From positions 62,001-126,000 of the forward strand of contig NZ_FUYX01000015.1 in NCBI RefSeq assembly GCF_900168195.1: a DNA stretch of 64,000 nt. The letters are read 5' to 3'. Numbering within the stretch: the stretch's first letter is position 1; every line of letters starts with the position of its first letter. A program made the position numbers and the translations under genes. This document shows, in pieces, positions 1-8,644 of the stretch. Source of the stretch: Allobosea thiooxidans (lineage in GTDB: Bacteria; Pseudomonadota; Alphaproteobacteria; Rhizobiales; Beijerinckiaceae). The notes below the pieces were generated by a model. The model was given only the letters and a program-made list of their open reading frames with translations, was not told the origin of the DNA and made no database searches.

Positions 1-304
1 GGCGCATCGCCTGCGGGCGGATGTTGTAGACCAGCACGTCCGCATCGGCCGCCAGCTTCAGCAGGGCCTGCCGGCCGGCATCCTGCTTCAGGTCGAGGCA
101 GATGCTGCGCTTGTTGCGGTTGGCGTTGAGGTAGATCGCGCCCATGCCTGGATTTCGAGACGGTGCGATCTGGCGGGTGACGTCGCCGTCCGGCGCCTCG
201 ACCTTGATCACGTCGGCGCCCATGTCGCCCAGCATCTGCGTCGCATAGGGCCCCATCAGGACCGACGTCATGTCGATGATCTTGGTGCCTTCGAGCGGAC
301 CCAT
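1..304 (-). CDS. CaiB/BaiF-family CoA-transferase, N-terminal part (gene runs off the window)
   Basis: Only the first 101 codons are inside the window; the gene continues beyond base 1. The start is the ATG at 304, whose product begins MGPLEGTKIIDMTSVLMGPY. This is the typical opening of family III CoA-transferases, with the conserved GDMGADVIKVE segment and then NRNKRSICLDL. Such enzymes move CoA between a donor acyl-CoA and a carboxylic acid. The gene is divergent from the aldehyde dehydrogenase at 568, so it probably belongs to the same catabolic island and could activate an acid intermediate alongside the CoA ligase at 8645. The catalytic aspartate lies outside the window, so the family is clear but the substrate is not. 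Confidence 0.85.
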   Translation of the reverse strand, partial: MGPLEGTKIIDMTSVLMGPYATQMLGDMGADVIKVEAPDGDVTRQIAPSRNPGMGAIYLNANRNKRSICLDLKQDAGRQALLKLAADADVLVYNIRPQAMR

Positions 305-508
305 GCCTCTTCCTTTCAGGCCGTGACTGGCCGATGCAGATATTCATATACAGGGATTATTTGTCCAGAGAAGATGCGATTAATGCTGCGTTGCCGCATC
401 GATTTGGTGCGATGCGAGATTTAAGTGCAGGTGGTGCGAGGCCAATTTCACAATATTTTTCAATGAAATAGCGGGGTTTTGAATTTTTTCGGCGATGCAT
501 GTGTGCGG

Positions 509-538
509 TTGACACTCAAATTCATCACTGTGTACAGA
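509..538 (+). promoter_or_regulatory. candidate sigma70-type promoter for the aldehyde dehydrogenase operon
   Basis: The divergent gap 305-567 is visibly more AT-rich than the surroundings. It holds TTGACA at 509-514 and TACAGA at 533-538, an 18-base spacing. Transcription from here would begin downstream of the ATG at 499, which supports the GTG at 568 as the true start of the next gene. A short CTGT-GT-ACAG dyad overlaps the -10 region. Nothing else recognisable is in the gap. Confidence 0.35.
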
Positions 539-567
539 TTTATCCGACCCATGAACCGGAGGTGCTC

Positions 568-2091
568 GTGGCCATCGCGTTGGACCCTCAATCGGAGCTG
601 CGGGCGCCGGCAGGATCGCTGGTCCGCTACGATCGTCTCTTCGTCGGGGGCGAATGGGTTGCTCCGCTCGATGGCGGTCTCGTTGAAAGCATCGATCCCG
701 CCACCGGCCTGCCCTGGGCGGAGGTCGGCTTCGGCGGCCCGCGCGACATCGACCGCGCCGTCGCGGCGGCGCGCGAGGCCTTCGAAGGGCCGTGGCGCCG
801 TATGCCTGGTTGGGAGAGGGCGGCCTTGCTCCGTCGCCTCGCCGATCTCTATCGCGAGCATGCGGGCGAGATGGCCGTGCTGGAGTCGCGGGATTCGGGC
901 CGTGCGATCCGCGAGGCACGCGCCGATCTCGGCGCGCACCATCATTGGTACCAGTGGTTCGCGTCGCTTGCCGACAAGATTTCCGGCCGCACCATCCCGA
1001 TGGACGATACGGTGCATTGCTTCACCACGCGCGTTCCGGTCGGCGTCGTCGGGGCGATCACGCCGTGGAACGCGCCGATGCTGACGACGACCTGGAAGGT
1101 TGCGCCGGCGCTCGCGGCAGGCTGCACCGTCGTGCTGAAGCCGGCCGAGCAGACACCGGTCACTGCGCTGGAATTGGCCCGGCTGATCGAGAAGGCCGGC
1201 TTTCCGCCCGGCGTCTTCAATGTCGTGCCGGGCTACGGGCGCGACGCCGGCGCCCGCCTCGTCGCCCATCCGGGCGTCGACAAGATCGCCTTTACCGGCG
1301 AGGGGCGTACGGCCAAGACGATCCTGCGCAACGGCGCGGACAATCTGAAGCGCTTCTCGTTCGAGCTCGGCGGCAAAGCGCCGCACATCATCTTCGCGGA
1401 CGCCGACGTCGATCAGGCCGTCAACGCCGCGACGTCCTCGGCCTGGGCCGTCTGCGGCCAGAGCTGCGCGCTCGGCTCGCGGGTCCTGGTCGAGCGGCCG
1501 ATCTACGACCGCGTGGTGGCCGCCTTCGCCGAGCGCGCGCGGAAGGTCCGCGTCGGCATGCCGCTCGACGAGACGACGCATATGGGGCCGCAGGCGCATG
1601 CCGAGCAGCTCGACAAGACGCTCTCCTACATCAAGATCGGCCGGTCCGAGGGGGCCGAGCTGATCGCCGGCGGCGGGCGGCTGACGGACGGGCCGCTTGC
1701 GAACGGCTACTTCGTCGCCCCGACCGTCTTCGCCAATGTCGCCAACGAGATGCGGATCGCCCGGGAGGAGATCTTCGGTCCGGTTGCCGCGCTGATCCCC
1801 TTCTCGGGCGAGGAGGAGGCGGTCGCGATCGCCAACGACACGACCTATGGGCTGACAGCTGGCCTCTGGACCCGCGATGTCGGGCGGGCGCACCGCGTCT
1901 CGGCGCGCATCCAGGCCGGCATCGTCTGGGTCAACACCTATCGCTACATCCGCTGGTCGACGCCCTATGGCGGGTTCAAGGCCAGCGGCTGGGGACGGGA
2001 GAACGGGCTCGAGGCGCTCGACAACTTCCTGGAAACGCGGACCACGGTCGTCAGCACGACCGGGCAGTTTCCCGACGCTTATGCCCAGTAA
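568..2091 (+). CDS. NAD(P)-dependent aldehyde dehydrogenase
   Basis: A 507-residue ALDH-superfamily protein that oxidises an aldehyde to the acid. Visible landmarks are PWNAP followed by the KPAEQTP cofactor segment, the nucleotide-binding FTGEG loop, the ELGGKAPHI glutamate motif, the catalytic cysteine in GQSCALGSR, and EEIFGP near the C-terminus. I chose the GTG at 568 because GGAGG lies at 558-562, five bases upstream. An in-frame ATG at 499 would add 23 poorly conserved-looking residues and precede the candidate promoter. It is followed 19 bases later by an SDR gene and then an alcohol dehydrogenase, which suggests stepwise oxidation of an alcohol or aldehyde substrate. The substrate cannot be read from the sequence. 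Confidence 0.93.
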   Translation: MAIALDPQSELRAPAGSLVRYDRLFVGGEWVAPLDGGLVESIDPATGLPWAEVGFGGPRDIDRAVAAAREAFEGPWRRMPGWERAALLRRLADLYREHAGEMAVLESRDSGRAIREARADLGAHHHWYQWFASLADKISGRTIPMDDTVHCFTTRVPVGVVGAITPWNAPMLTTTWKVAPALAAGCTVVLKPAEQTPVTALELARLIEKAGFPPGVFNVVPGYGRDAGARLVAHPGVDKIAFTGEGRTAKTILRNGADNLKRFSFELGGKAPHIIFADADVDQAVNAATSSAWAVCGQSCALGSRVLVERPIYDRVVAAFAERARKVRVGMPLDETTHMGPQAHAEQLDKTLSYIKIGRSEGAELIAGGGRLTDGPLANGYFVAPTVFANVANEMRIAREEIFGPVAALIPFSGEEEAVAIANDTTYGLTAGLWTRDVGRAHRVSARIQAGIVWVNTYRYIRWSTPYGGFKASGWGRENGLEALDNFLETRTTVVSTTGQFPDAYAQ

Positions 2092-2110
2092 TCCATCGGA
2101 GGGAACGACC

Positions 2111-2881
2111 ATGCGTCTCGCAGGCAAGCTTGCCGTCATCACCGCCGCGGCATCGGGGATGGGAAAGGCCGGCGTCGAGCTGTTCCTGCGCGAGGGAGCA
2201 AAGGTCGTCGCCATCGACGTCAATGCCGAGGCTCTGGCGCAACTCGCGGCGGAAGCGAAGGCGAGGGGGCAGAGCGTCGAGACCTTGCAGGCCGATCTCT
2301 CCCGCCAGGAGGTGATGCGCTCCTCCGTTCACGAGGCGGCGGCGCGCCTGGGCGGCATCGATGTCATGTGGGCCCATGCCGGCATTCCCGGCCCCGCCGG
2401 CATCGAGGACCTCGACCTGCCTGCCTATGACCGGGCGATGGCGCTGAATGTCGACTCGGCGGCGCTGGCGGCGGGCGAGGTCATCAAGCACATGCGCAAG
2501 CGCGGCAGCGGCTCGCTGATCTTCACCGCCTCGGTCTCCGGGCTCGTCGGCTCGATGTTCAGCCCGGTCTACTCGGCCGCCAAGTTCGCCGTCGTCGGGT
2601 TGACCAAGTCGCTGGCGCAGACATTCGCGCCCGACAGGGTCCGGGTGAACGTGATCTGCCCGGGCCTCACCGACACGCCGATGGCCTTCAACTTCACCAG
2701 CCGATCCGGCGACCCGGCCGAGGCGGCGGCGAACGAGAGGAAGCTGCTTGCGGCCGTGCCGCTCGGACGACTCTGCCGCCCGGATGAAATCGCCCATGCC
2801 GCGCTCTGGCTGGCGTCCGACGACGCGTCCTTCGTGACCGGCGTCGCCTTGCCGGTCGATGGCGGATTCACGGCCCGCTAG
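2111..2881 (+). CDS. short-chain dehydrogenase/reductase (SDR)
   Basis: A 256-residue classical SDR with an N-terminal Rossmann motif TAAASGMG, a central serine in TASVSG, the catalytic pair in YSAAK, and the PG-x-x-x-T-P-M segment after the active site. It ends GVALPVDGGFTAR, as usual for the family. The first glycine of the usual TGxxxGxG motif is alanine here, a tolerated but less common variant. The ribosome site GGAGGGA precedes the ATG at 2111. It lies between the aldehyde dehydrogenase and a zinc alcohol dehydrogenase in one operon. It probably oxidises a hydroxy intermediate, for example after the hydratase at 13190 has acted; this role is inferred. Confidence 0.92.
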   Translation: MRLAGKLAVITAAASGMGKAGVELFLREGAKVVAIDVNAEALAQLAAEAKARGQSVETLQADLSRQEVMRSSVHEAAARLGGIDVMWAHAGIPGPAGIEDLDLPAYDRAMALNVDSAALAAGEVIKHMRKRGSGSLIFTASVSGLVGSMFSPVYSAAKFAVVGLTKSLAQTFAPDRVRVNVICPGLTDTPMAFNFTSRSGDPAEAAANERKLLAAVPLGRLCRPDEIAHAALWLASDDASFVTGVALPVDGGFTAR

Positions 2882-2897
2882 GCGCCAGGGAGGGGAT

Positions 2898-3950
2898 ATG
2901 CGGTTCTTCTGCATCGAGGAGTTCGGCGCACCGCTGGCGGCGGCCGAGAAGCCGCAGCCGGTGCCGGCCGGCCGCGAGGTCGTGATCAGGGTCAAGGCGG
3001 CCGGAGTCTGCCACAGCGACATCCATCTCTGGGAGGGCGGCTATGATCTCGGCGCCGGGCGCAAGCTCTCGCTGCGGGATCGCGGCGTCGCGCTGCCGAT
3101 CACCATGGGGCACGAAACGGTCGGCGAGGTCGTCGCGCTCGGGCCGGAGGCCGAAGGCGTCGCTCTCGGCGAACGCTGCCTCGCCTATCCCTGGATCGGC
3201 TGCGGCCAGTGCCAGACCTGCCGGGACGGTTTCGAGAACTACTGCGCCAAGGCTGGCTATCTCGGTGTGCATCGCGATGGCGGCTATGCCGAATATCTGC
3301 GCGTGCCGGATGCGCGCTACCTCCTGCCGATCGGCGACCTGGATCCGGCGCAGGTTGCCCCTCTCGCCTGCTCCGGCGTCACCACCTACAGCGCCCTGAA
3401 GAAGCTCGGCGACCAGATCGAGCGCCAGCCCGTTCTGGTCATCGGCGCCGGCGGGCTCGGGCTGATGTGCATTCAGATCCTGCGCGCGCTCGGCGGCGTC
3501 GGCGCCGTGCTGGTCGATCTCGATCCGGCCAAGCGCCGATCCGCCCTGGAAGCGGGAGCGATCGCTGCGGTCGACGGGGCCGCGCCCGATGCGCTGGCGC
3601 AGATCGCCGAGGCACTCGGCGGCCCCGCCCAATCGGTGGTCGATCTCGTGGGCAACGAAAAATCGGCGGCTCTCGGCTTCGACGCGCTCGCCAAGGGCGG
3701 GACGCTGGTGATCGTCGGGCTGTTCGGGGGCACGGCGCCGTGGTCGCTGCCGCTCATCCCGATGAAGGCCGCCCGCATCCAGGGCAGCCTCGTCGGCAAC
3801 CTCGCCGAGCTGCGCGAGCTCGTCGCGCTCGCTCGTGCCGGCAAGATCGCGCCGATCCCGGTAACGCGGCTGCCGCTCGACAGCGCCAACGATGCCCTGG
3901 TCGGTCTGCGCGAGGGCCGCTTCGTCGGCCGCGCGGTGCTGTGTCCATGA
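2898..3950 (+). CDS. zinc-dependent alcohol dehydrogenase (MDR superfamily)
   Basis: A 350-residue medium-chain dehydrogenase. The catalytic zinc ligands are in AGVCHSDIH and MGHETVGEV. The structural-zinc lobe GCGQCQTCRDGFENYC is complete, and the cofactor fold carries GAGGLGLMC followed by an aspartate-rich strand end (VLVDLD), which favours NAD. The start ATG at 2898 follows AGGGAGGGG. It lies 16 bases after the SDR stop and in the same direction. With the adjacent aldehyde dehydrogenase it could convert a primary alcohol to a carboxylate, which the CoA ligase at 8645 or the CoA-transferase at the window edge would activate. The substrate is unknown. Confidence 0.93.
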   Translation: MRFFCIEEFGAPLAAAEKPQPVPAGREVVIRVKAAGVCHSDIHLWEGGYDLGAGRKLSLRDRGVALPITMGHETVGEVVALGPEAEGVALGERCLAYPWIGCGQCQTCRDGFENYCAKAGYLGVHRDGGYAEYLRVPDARYLLPIGDLDPAQVAPLACSGVTTYSALKKLGDQIERQPVLVIGAGGLGLMCIQILRALGGVGAVLVDLDPAKRRSALEAGAIAAVDGAAPDALAQIAEALGGPAQSVVDLVGNEKSAALGFDALAKGGTLVIVGLFGGTAPWSLPLIPMKAARIQGSLVGNLAELRELVALARAGKIAPIPVTRLPLDSANDALVGLREGRFVGRAVLCP

Positions 3951-4032
3951 GCCCGCGACCATGAACTGACGACCAGGAGCAGGCACGGGCAGAAGAACCC
4001 GCGCCGCATTCACCAGGGGAGGGAAGACGACC

Positions 4033-5253
4033 ATGACGAAGTTCAGGATCGACCGCAGGCAGACGCTTCTGATGGGGGCTGCGATCGCCATGCCCGCCAT
4101 CGTTCCCTCTCGCGGGCGCGCCGCGACGGAAGCCTTGAAGATCGGCGTGCTGGTGCCGACGACCGGCGTTCACGCCTCCGACGGCATCCGGATGCTCAAG
4201 GCGCATCAGCTGGCCGCCAAGATGATCAATGAATCGGGCGGTCTCAAATCGCTCGGCGGCGCCAAGGTCGAATTGCTGGTCACCGACATCCAGTCGAAGC
4301 CGGAGGTCTCCCGCGCCGAAGCGGAGAGGCTGATCAGCCGCGAGCGGGTGAGCGCGCTCACGGGCGCCTGGGCGTCGGCGACGACCATTCCCGCGGCGCA
4401 GATCGCCGACCGCAACCGCACACCCTTCATGATCACCAGCGCCGTCAACGACGCGCTGACCGAGCAGGGCATGAAATATGTCTTCCGGACCGCGGTGAAG
4501 GCAAAATGGTTCGGCGGCTACATCGCCGATTTCCTCGATTATCAGAAATCGAAGGGCATCTCGGTCGGCAAGATCGCCCTCGCCACCGAGGACGGGCCGG
4601 CCGGCCAGGCCGTCCGCAGCAACTACACCTCGGTCATGCCCGGGCGCGGCTACCCGATCCTGACGGACGAGACCTTCCGCACCGGCACGCCCGACTTCAG
4701 CACCATCGCCACCAAGCTGCGCACCAGCGGTGCCGACGGGCTGCTGACCTGTGCCTATGCCGAGGACTCGACCGTGCTGCTGCGGGCGCTGGCCGCGCAG
4801 GGTTTCCGCCCCCTCTATGTCGGCTTCGGCGGCGCGCATGTGAACCAGACGGTCCTCGCCGCCGGCAAGCCCAGCGACCGGACCTTCGGCGTCGTCGAAT
4901 GGTCTCCCGACCTGAACAAGCCGGCGAGCCAGGCCTTCGTGAAGGCCTTCGCGGAAGCGCATCCGGGCGAGACGCCGCTCAGCAACCAGGCCCAGGCCTT
5001 CGTCGCGACCTATGCGCTGGCGCTGGCTGCCGACGCGGCCAAGTCGACCGATCGCAACGCGATCCGCGAGGCGCTGACCACGCTGAAGATCACGGACGGC
5101 CCCGCCGCGGTGCTGCCGGCCCCCGTGCTCTCCTTCGACGAGCAGGGGCAGTCGCCGGCGACCTGCGTCATCGTCCAGGCGATCGAAGGCAAGTTCGTCA
5201 CTGTCTGGCCGGAAGCCGTCGCCGCCCGCCCGCCGGCACCCGTCCAGGGCTGA
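4033..5253 (+). CDS. LIV-type ABC transporter substrate-binding protein
   Basis: A 406-residue periplasmic binding protein of the branched-chain-amino-acid (Peripla_BP_6) family. The N-terminus FRIDRRQTLLMGAAIAM has a twin-arginine followed by a hydrophobic stretch, so Tat export is plausible. Maturation probably falls just after GRAAT. The mature part begins with LKIGVLVPTTG, the usual first strand of the family, and the body has ADRNRTPFMITS and GADGLLTCAY segments of the two lobes. It is the first gene of a complete importer (4033-8640) embedded among oxidation genes. The ligand is therefore more likely an aromatic or other carboxylate than an amino acid, but this is inference. Confidence 0.9.
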   Translation: MTKFRIDRRQTLLMGAAIAMPAIVPSRGRAATEALKIGVLVPTTGVHASDGIRMLKAHQLAAKMINESGGLKSLGGAKVELLVTDIQSKPEVSRAEAERLISRERVSALTGAWASATTIPAAQIADRNRTPFMITSAVNDALTEQGMKYVFRTAVKAKWFGGYIADFLDYQKSKGISVGKIALATEDGPAGQAVRSNYTSVMPGRGYPILTDETFRTGTPDFSTIATKLRTSGADGLLTCAYAEDSTVLLRALAAQGFRPLYVGFGGAHVNQTVLAAGKPSDRTFGVVEWSPDLNKPASQAFVKAFAEAHPGETPLSNQAQAFVATYALALAADAAKSTDRNAIREALTTLKITDGPAAVLPAPVLSFDEQGQSPATCVIVQAIEGKFVTVWPEAVAARPPAPVQG

Positions 5254-5319
5254 CCGGCCGATCCGTCACGATCCGCCGCGCCTGGCCGCAAGGCAGAGGC
5301 GCGGCGCGCGAGGAGCCGC

Positions 5320-6195
5320 ATGTCGACGACCATCTTTCTCCAGGCCCTGCTCAGCGGGCTCACCAACGGGGCGATCTACGCGCTCGTCGCGGTGGGGCTG
5401 ACGCTCGTCTTCGGCGTCATGCGCATCGTCAATTTCGCCCATGGCGAGTTTCTGATGCTCGCCATGTATGGCGGCTATCTCGCCTTCACCTTCCTGGGCC
5501 TCGACCCGATCCTCGCGGTCTTCCTGGTCGCGCCCGTGCTGATGCTGATGGGCTACCTGCTCTTCGACGGGTTGATCCGCCCGGCGCTGAAGGTGCCGGA
5601 GATCAACCAGATGGCGGTCACGCTCGGCCTGTCGCTGTTGCTGCAATATCTCGCGCTCGTTGCCTTCAAGGCCGACAATCTGCTGGTGACGCAGGAGCGT
5701 TCCACGGCGAGCATCTGGCTCGGCCCGGTGCTGATCCAGATGCCGCAGGCGATCGCCGCCCTGGCCTCGATCATCCTGCTCGGGCTGTTCTATCTGGTCC
5801 TGCGCAAGACCGATCTCGGACTGATCATGCGCGTCGTCTCGCAGTCGCGCGACGGGGCGGCCCTCTCGGGCATCGACATCAGCGGCACCTATCGCTGGGC
5901 GATGGCGATCGGCCTGGGCACGCTCGGCATTGCCGGGCCGCTGATGGTGTCGGCGCTCTACGTCAACCCGCATGTCGGGCAGCTCTTCACGCTGAAGGCC
6001 TTCGTCATCGTCATCGTCGGCGGCATGGGCTCCTTCGGCGGCGTGCTGATCGGCGCGCTGCTGGTCGGCATCGCGGAGAGCATCGCCGCCTCCTGGCTGA
6101 CCGCCTCGGTTGCCGCCGCTGTGCCCTTCGCGCTGCTGATTCTGGTCATGCTGCTGCGGCCGGAAGGCCTCGTCCCGGCCGGGGGATCGCGCTGA
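5320..6195 (+). CDS. livH: LIV-type ABC transporter permease, LivH-like
   Basis: A 291-residue inner-membrane permease with about eight hydrophobic segments. Family hallmarks are the opening GLTNGAIYALVAVGLTLVFG, then MRIVNFAHGEFLMLA and the late GGMGSFGGVLIGALLVG loop that contacts the ATPase. The ATG follows a GAGGAG at about 5309. It ends in TGATG, overlapping the start of the second permease by one base, so the two are translationally coupled. Together with the genes at 6195, 7202 and 7930 it makes a full LIV-type importer. Confidence 0.93.
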   Translation: MSTTIFLQALLSGLTNGAIYALVAVGLTLVFGVMRIVNFAHGEFLMLAMYGGYLAFTFLGLDPILAVFLVAPVLMLMGYLLFDGLIRPALKVPEINQMAVTLGLSLLLQYLALVAFKADNLLVTQERSTASIWLGPVLIQMPQAIAALASIILLGLFYLVLRKTDLGLIMRVVSQSRDGAALSGIDISGTYRWAMAIGLGTLGIAGPLMVSALYVNPHVGQLFTLKAFVIVIVGGMGSFGGVLIGALLVGIAESIAASWLTASVAAAVPFALLILVMLLRPEGLVPAGGSR

Positions 6196-7205
6196 TGCTC
6201 CGTCGTTTCCTTCCCGCGCTGGTGCCGACGATGCTGGCGATCGCCGGATTCGGCGTCGGGCTCGCCGATCCGTATTTCATGGAGATCTTCATCATGGTCG
6301 GGCTGATCGGCACCGTCGCCGTCGCCTGGAACCTGATGGCGGGCTTCACCGGCCTGGTCTCGCTGGGCCATTCGCTGTTCTTCGGCATCGGCGCCTACAC
6401 CGTCGCCTATGGCCAGGTCGGTTTCGGGCTGGGCCCGCTCGCGACCTGGCCGATCGCGATGCTTATGGCGGCCGCGAGCGCTCTTTGCATCGGCCTGCTC
6501 TGCTTCCGCTACGGGCTGCGCGGCTATTTCTTCTCGATCGCCACGCTCGCCTTCAGCGAAGTGGCGTTCCTGCTCGTCTCGGCGACGCTTTGGCTCGGCC
6601 GGTCCGATGGCATGATGTTGCCTTCCTCGCCCGACGCGCTGCGCTATCTGCAGTTCGACCACAAATGGCCCTATGGCCTGATCATCGTCGCCTTCCTCGC
6701 GCTGACGCTCTTCCTCTCCCAGGCGTTCCTGACGGCGCGGCCGGGCTATTACTGGCGGGCGCTGCGCGACAACGAAGGGGCGGCCGAAGCCCTCGGCGTC
6801 CCGGCGATGCGCTACAAGCTGCTGGTCTTCGCGCTCAGCGCCGTGCTGACAGCGCTCGGCGGTGCGATCTTCGCCAACACCTTCGCCTTCGTCGACCCAC
6901 GTTCGACGCTGGGCGTCGAGCTCTCGATCCAGCTGCTGGTCTTCGGGATCATCGGCGGCCTCGGCTTGCTCTGGGGGCCGCTGCTCGGCGCAGCCCTGCT
7001 GATCCCGGCCGGCGAGCTGCTGCGAACCTATCTCGGCTCCGGTTTCCACGGCATCAACATCGTCGCTTACGCGCTGCTGATGATCGTGCTGGCGCTGCTG
7101 CTGCCGCAGGGACTGGGCGGCGTGCTGGGCGCGCGCCTCGCGCGGCCCTCGGCGGAGAAGCGGGCCACGGCCGACCAGGCTCCTGCCGTGGAGGCTGCGT
7201 CATGA
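6195..7205 (+). CDS. livM: LIV-type ABC transporter permease, LivM-like
   Basis: A 336-residue polytopic permease. It shows AWNLMAGFTGLVSLGHSLFF and ALRDNEGAAEALGVP, both typical of LivM, and a late GGLGLLWGPLLGA segment. The start ATG overlaps the preceding stop by one base (TGATG), and its own stop overlaps the next start as ATGA. The hydrophilic C-terminal tail (about 25 residues ending VEAAS) is longer than strictly needed but not unusual. It pairs with the LivH-like protein to form the channel. Confidence 0.93.
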   Translation: MLRRFLPALVPTMLAIAGFGVGLADPYFMEIFIMVGLIGTVAVAWNLMAGFTGLVSLGHSLFFGIGAYTVAYGQVGFGLGPLATWPIAMLMAAASALCIGLLCFRYGLRGYFFSIATLAFSEVAFLLVSATLWLGRSDGMMLPSSPDALRYLQFDHKWPYGLIIVAFLALTLFLSQAFLTARPGYYWRALRDNEGAAEALGVPAMRYKLLVFALSAVLTALGGAIFANTFAFVDPRSTLGVELSIQLLVFGIIGGLGLLWGPLLGAALLIPAGELLRTYLGSGFHGINIVAYALLMIVLALLLPQGLGGVLGARLARPSAEKRATADQAPAVEAAS

Positions 7206-7933
7206 GTGCGCCGCAGCCATTGCTCGCCGTCGCGGGGCTCGGCAAGTCGTTCGGCGGGCTGAAGGCGGTCTCCGATGTCAGCTTCACGGTGATGCCCGGT
7301 GAGATCTTCGGCATCATCGGGCCGAACGGCGCCGGCAAGACGACCCTGTTCAACTGCCTCTCGGGGCTGCTTCCGCTGTCGGCCGGCACGGTGCATCTCG
7401 ACGGGCGCCGCATCGACGGCCTGCGCCCGCACGAGATCTGTCGGCTCGGCCTCGCCCGGACGTTCCAGATCGTGCGTCCCTTCCACGGCATGAGCGTGCT
7501 GGAGAACGTCAAGGTCGCGGCCTTCGCCCGCCACCCGGCGTCCGCCGCCGCCGAGCAGCATGCCCGGCTGGCCTTGGGGCGGGTCGGCATGGCGCATCTC
7601 GCCGATCTCGACGCCGAGCGGCTCAGCGTCGCGGAGATGCGCCGCCTCGAGATCGCGCGCGCCATCGCGACGGAGCCGCGCCTGCTGCTGCTCGACGAGA
7701 TGCTGGCCGGCCTGACCGCGACGGAGGCGGCCGCGCTCTGCGAACAGATCCGGCGGATCAACGCGGAGGGCGTCACCATCATGATGGTCGAGCATTCCGT
7801 GCCGATCATCAGCGAACTCTGCGGAAACGCCATCGTCCTCAATTTCGGCGAGATGCTGGCAAGCGGCGCAACCCGCGCGGTGCTGGACGATGCCCAGGTG
7901 CAGGAAGCCTATCTGGGGAGTGCCGCGTCGTGA
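7202..7933 (+). CDS. livG: LIV-type ABC transporter ATP-binding protein, LivG-like
   Basis: A 243-residue ATPase with Walker A GPNGAGKTTLFN, the LivG-specific GLARTFQIVRPF segment, Walker B LLLLDEMLAGL and the H-loop in MMVEHSV. The ABC signature is degenerate: LSVAEMRRLEIARA replaces the usual LSGGQ-type or PYGQQ-type motif. The flanking RRLEIARA is intact. This looks like a subfamily variant rather than damage, since the frame is open and overlaps both neighbours by four bases. It energises the permeases at 5320 and 6195. Confidence 0.93.
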   Translation: MSAPQPLLAVAGLGKSFGGLKAVSDVSFTVMPGEIFGIIGPNGAGKTTLFNCLSGLLPLSAGTVHLDGRRIDGLRPHEICRLGLARTFQIVRPFHGMSVLENVKVAAFARHPASAAAEQHARLALGRVGMAHLADLDAERLSVAEMRRLEIARAIATEPRLLLLDEMLAGLTATEAAALCEQIRRINAEGVTIMMVEHSVPIISELCGNAIVLNFGEMLASGATRAVLDDAQVQEAYLGSAAS

Positions 7934-8640
7934 GCCGCCTCGTCCTGCAAGGCGTCGCCACCGGATACGGCAAGGCTAACGTCATCCGCGGCATCGACCT
8001 GACCATCGAGAGCGGCCGGCGCGTCGCGCTGATCGGCTCCAACGGCGCGGGGAAAAGCACGATCGTCAAGGCGATCAACGGCCTGCTGCCGACGCGGGCC
8101 GGCACGATCGACTGGGACGGGACCACGCTCGGCGCCATGAAGGCCTCCGACCGCACACGCGCGGGCATCGGCACCGTGCCGGAAGGGCGGATGCTCTTCC
8201 CGGAATGCACGGTGAGGGAGAACCTCGTCGCCGCCAGCACTTTCGGCGCCGCGAAGGAGCACCGCGAGCAGGGGCTCGAGCGGGTCTACGGGCTGTTCCC
8301 GCGCTTGCGCGAACGCGCCGGCCAGCGCGCAGGCACGCTCTCGGGAGGTGAGCAGCAGATGGTCGCGATCGGCCGGGCGCTGATGACCCGTCCGCGCCTG
8401 CTCGTGCTCGACGAGCCCTCGATCGGTCTCGCGCCGAAGGTCGTCGCAGAGATCTTCGAGGTGCTGAGCAGGCTCACCCGGGAGGGCCTCAGCCTGCTGC
8501 TGGTCGAGCAGAACGTCCAGCTCAGCCTGCGTTTCGTCGATGAAGCCTATGTCCTTCGCCAGGGGCAGGTCGTCCTGCAGGGCGCGGCCGCCGAGCTTCT
8601 CGACCATCCACAGGTCCGCACCGCCTATCTTGGACAATGA
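7930..8640 (+). CDS. livF: LIV-type ABC transporter ATP-binding protein, LivF-like
   Basis: A 236-residue ATPase beginning at GTG 7930, which overlaps the LivG stop (GTGA). It has Walker A GSNGAGKSTIVK, the LivF-type GIGTVPEGRMLFPECTVREN segment, a canonical LSGGEQQMVAIGRAL signature and Walker B LLVLDEPSIGLAP. With a normal signature here and a degenerate one in LivG, the two ATPase sites of the heterodimer are likely unequal. Four bases separate its stop from the CoA-ligase start, so transport and activation are in one transcription unit. Confidence 0.94.
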   Translation: MSRLVLQGVATGYGKANVIRGIDLTIESGRRVALIGSNGAGKSTIVKAINGLLPTRAGTIDWDGTTLGAMKASDRTRAGIGTVPEGRMLFPECTVRENLVAASTFGAAKEHREQGLERVYGLFPRLRERAGQRAGTLSGGEQQMVAIGRALMTRPRLLVLDEPSIGLAPKVVAEIFEVLSRLTREGLSLLLVEQNVQLSLRFVDEAYVLRQGQVVLQGAAAELLDHPQVRTAYLGQ

Positions 8641-8644
8641 TCCC

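Noticed and set aside
4506..7205. 899-residue plus-strand reading frame that merges part of the binding protein with the LivM permease
   Set aside because: Only the last part, in the LivM frame from 6195, makes biological sense; the rest is an off-frame reading of the binding-protein and LivH genes.
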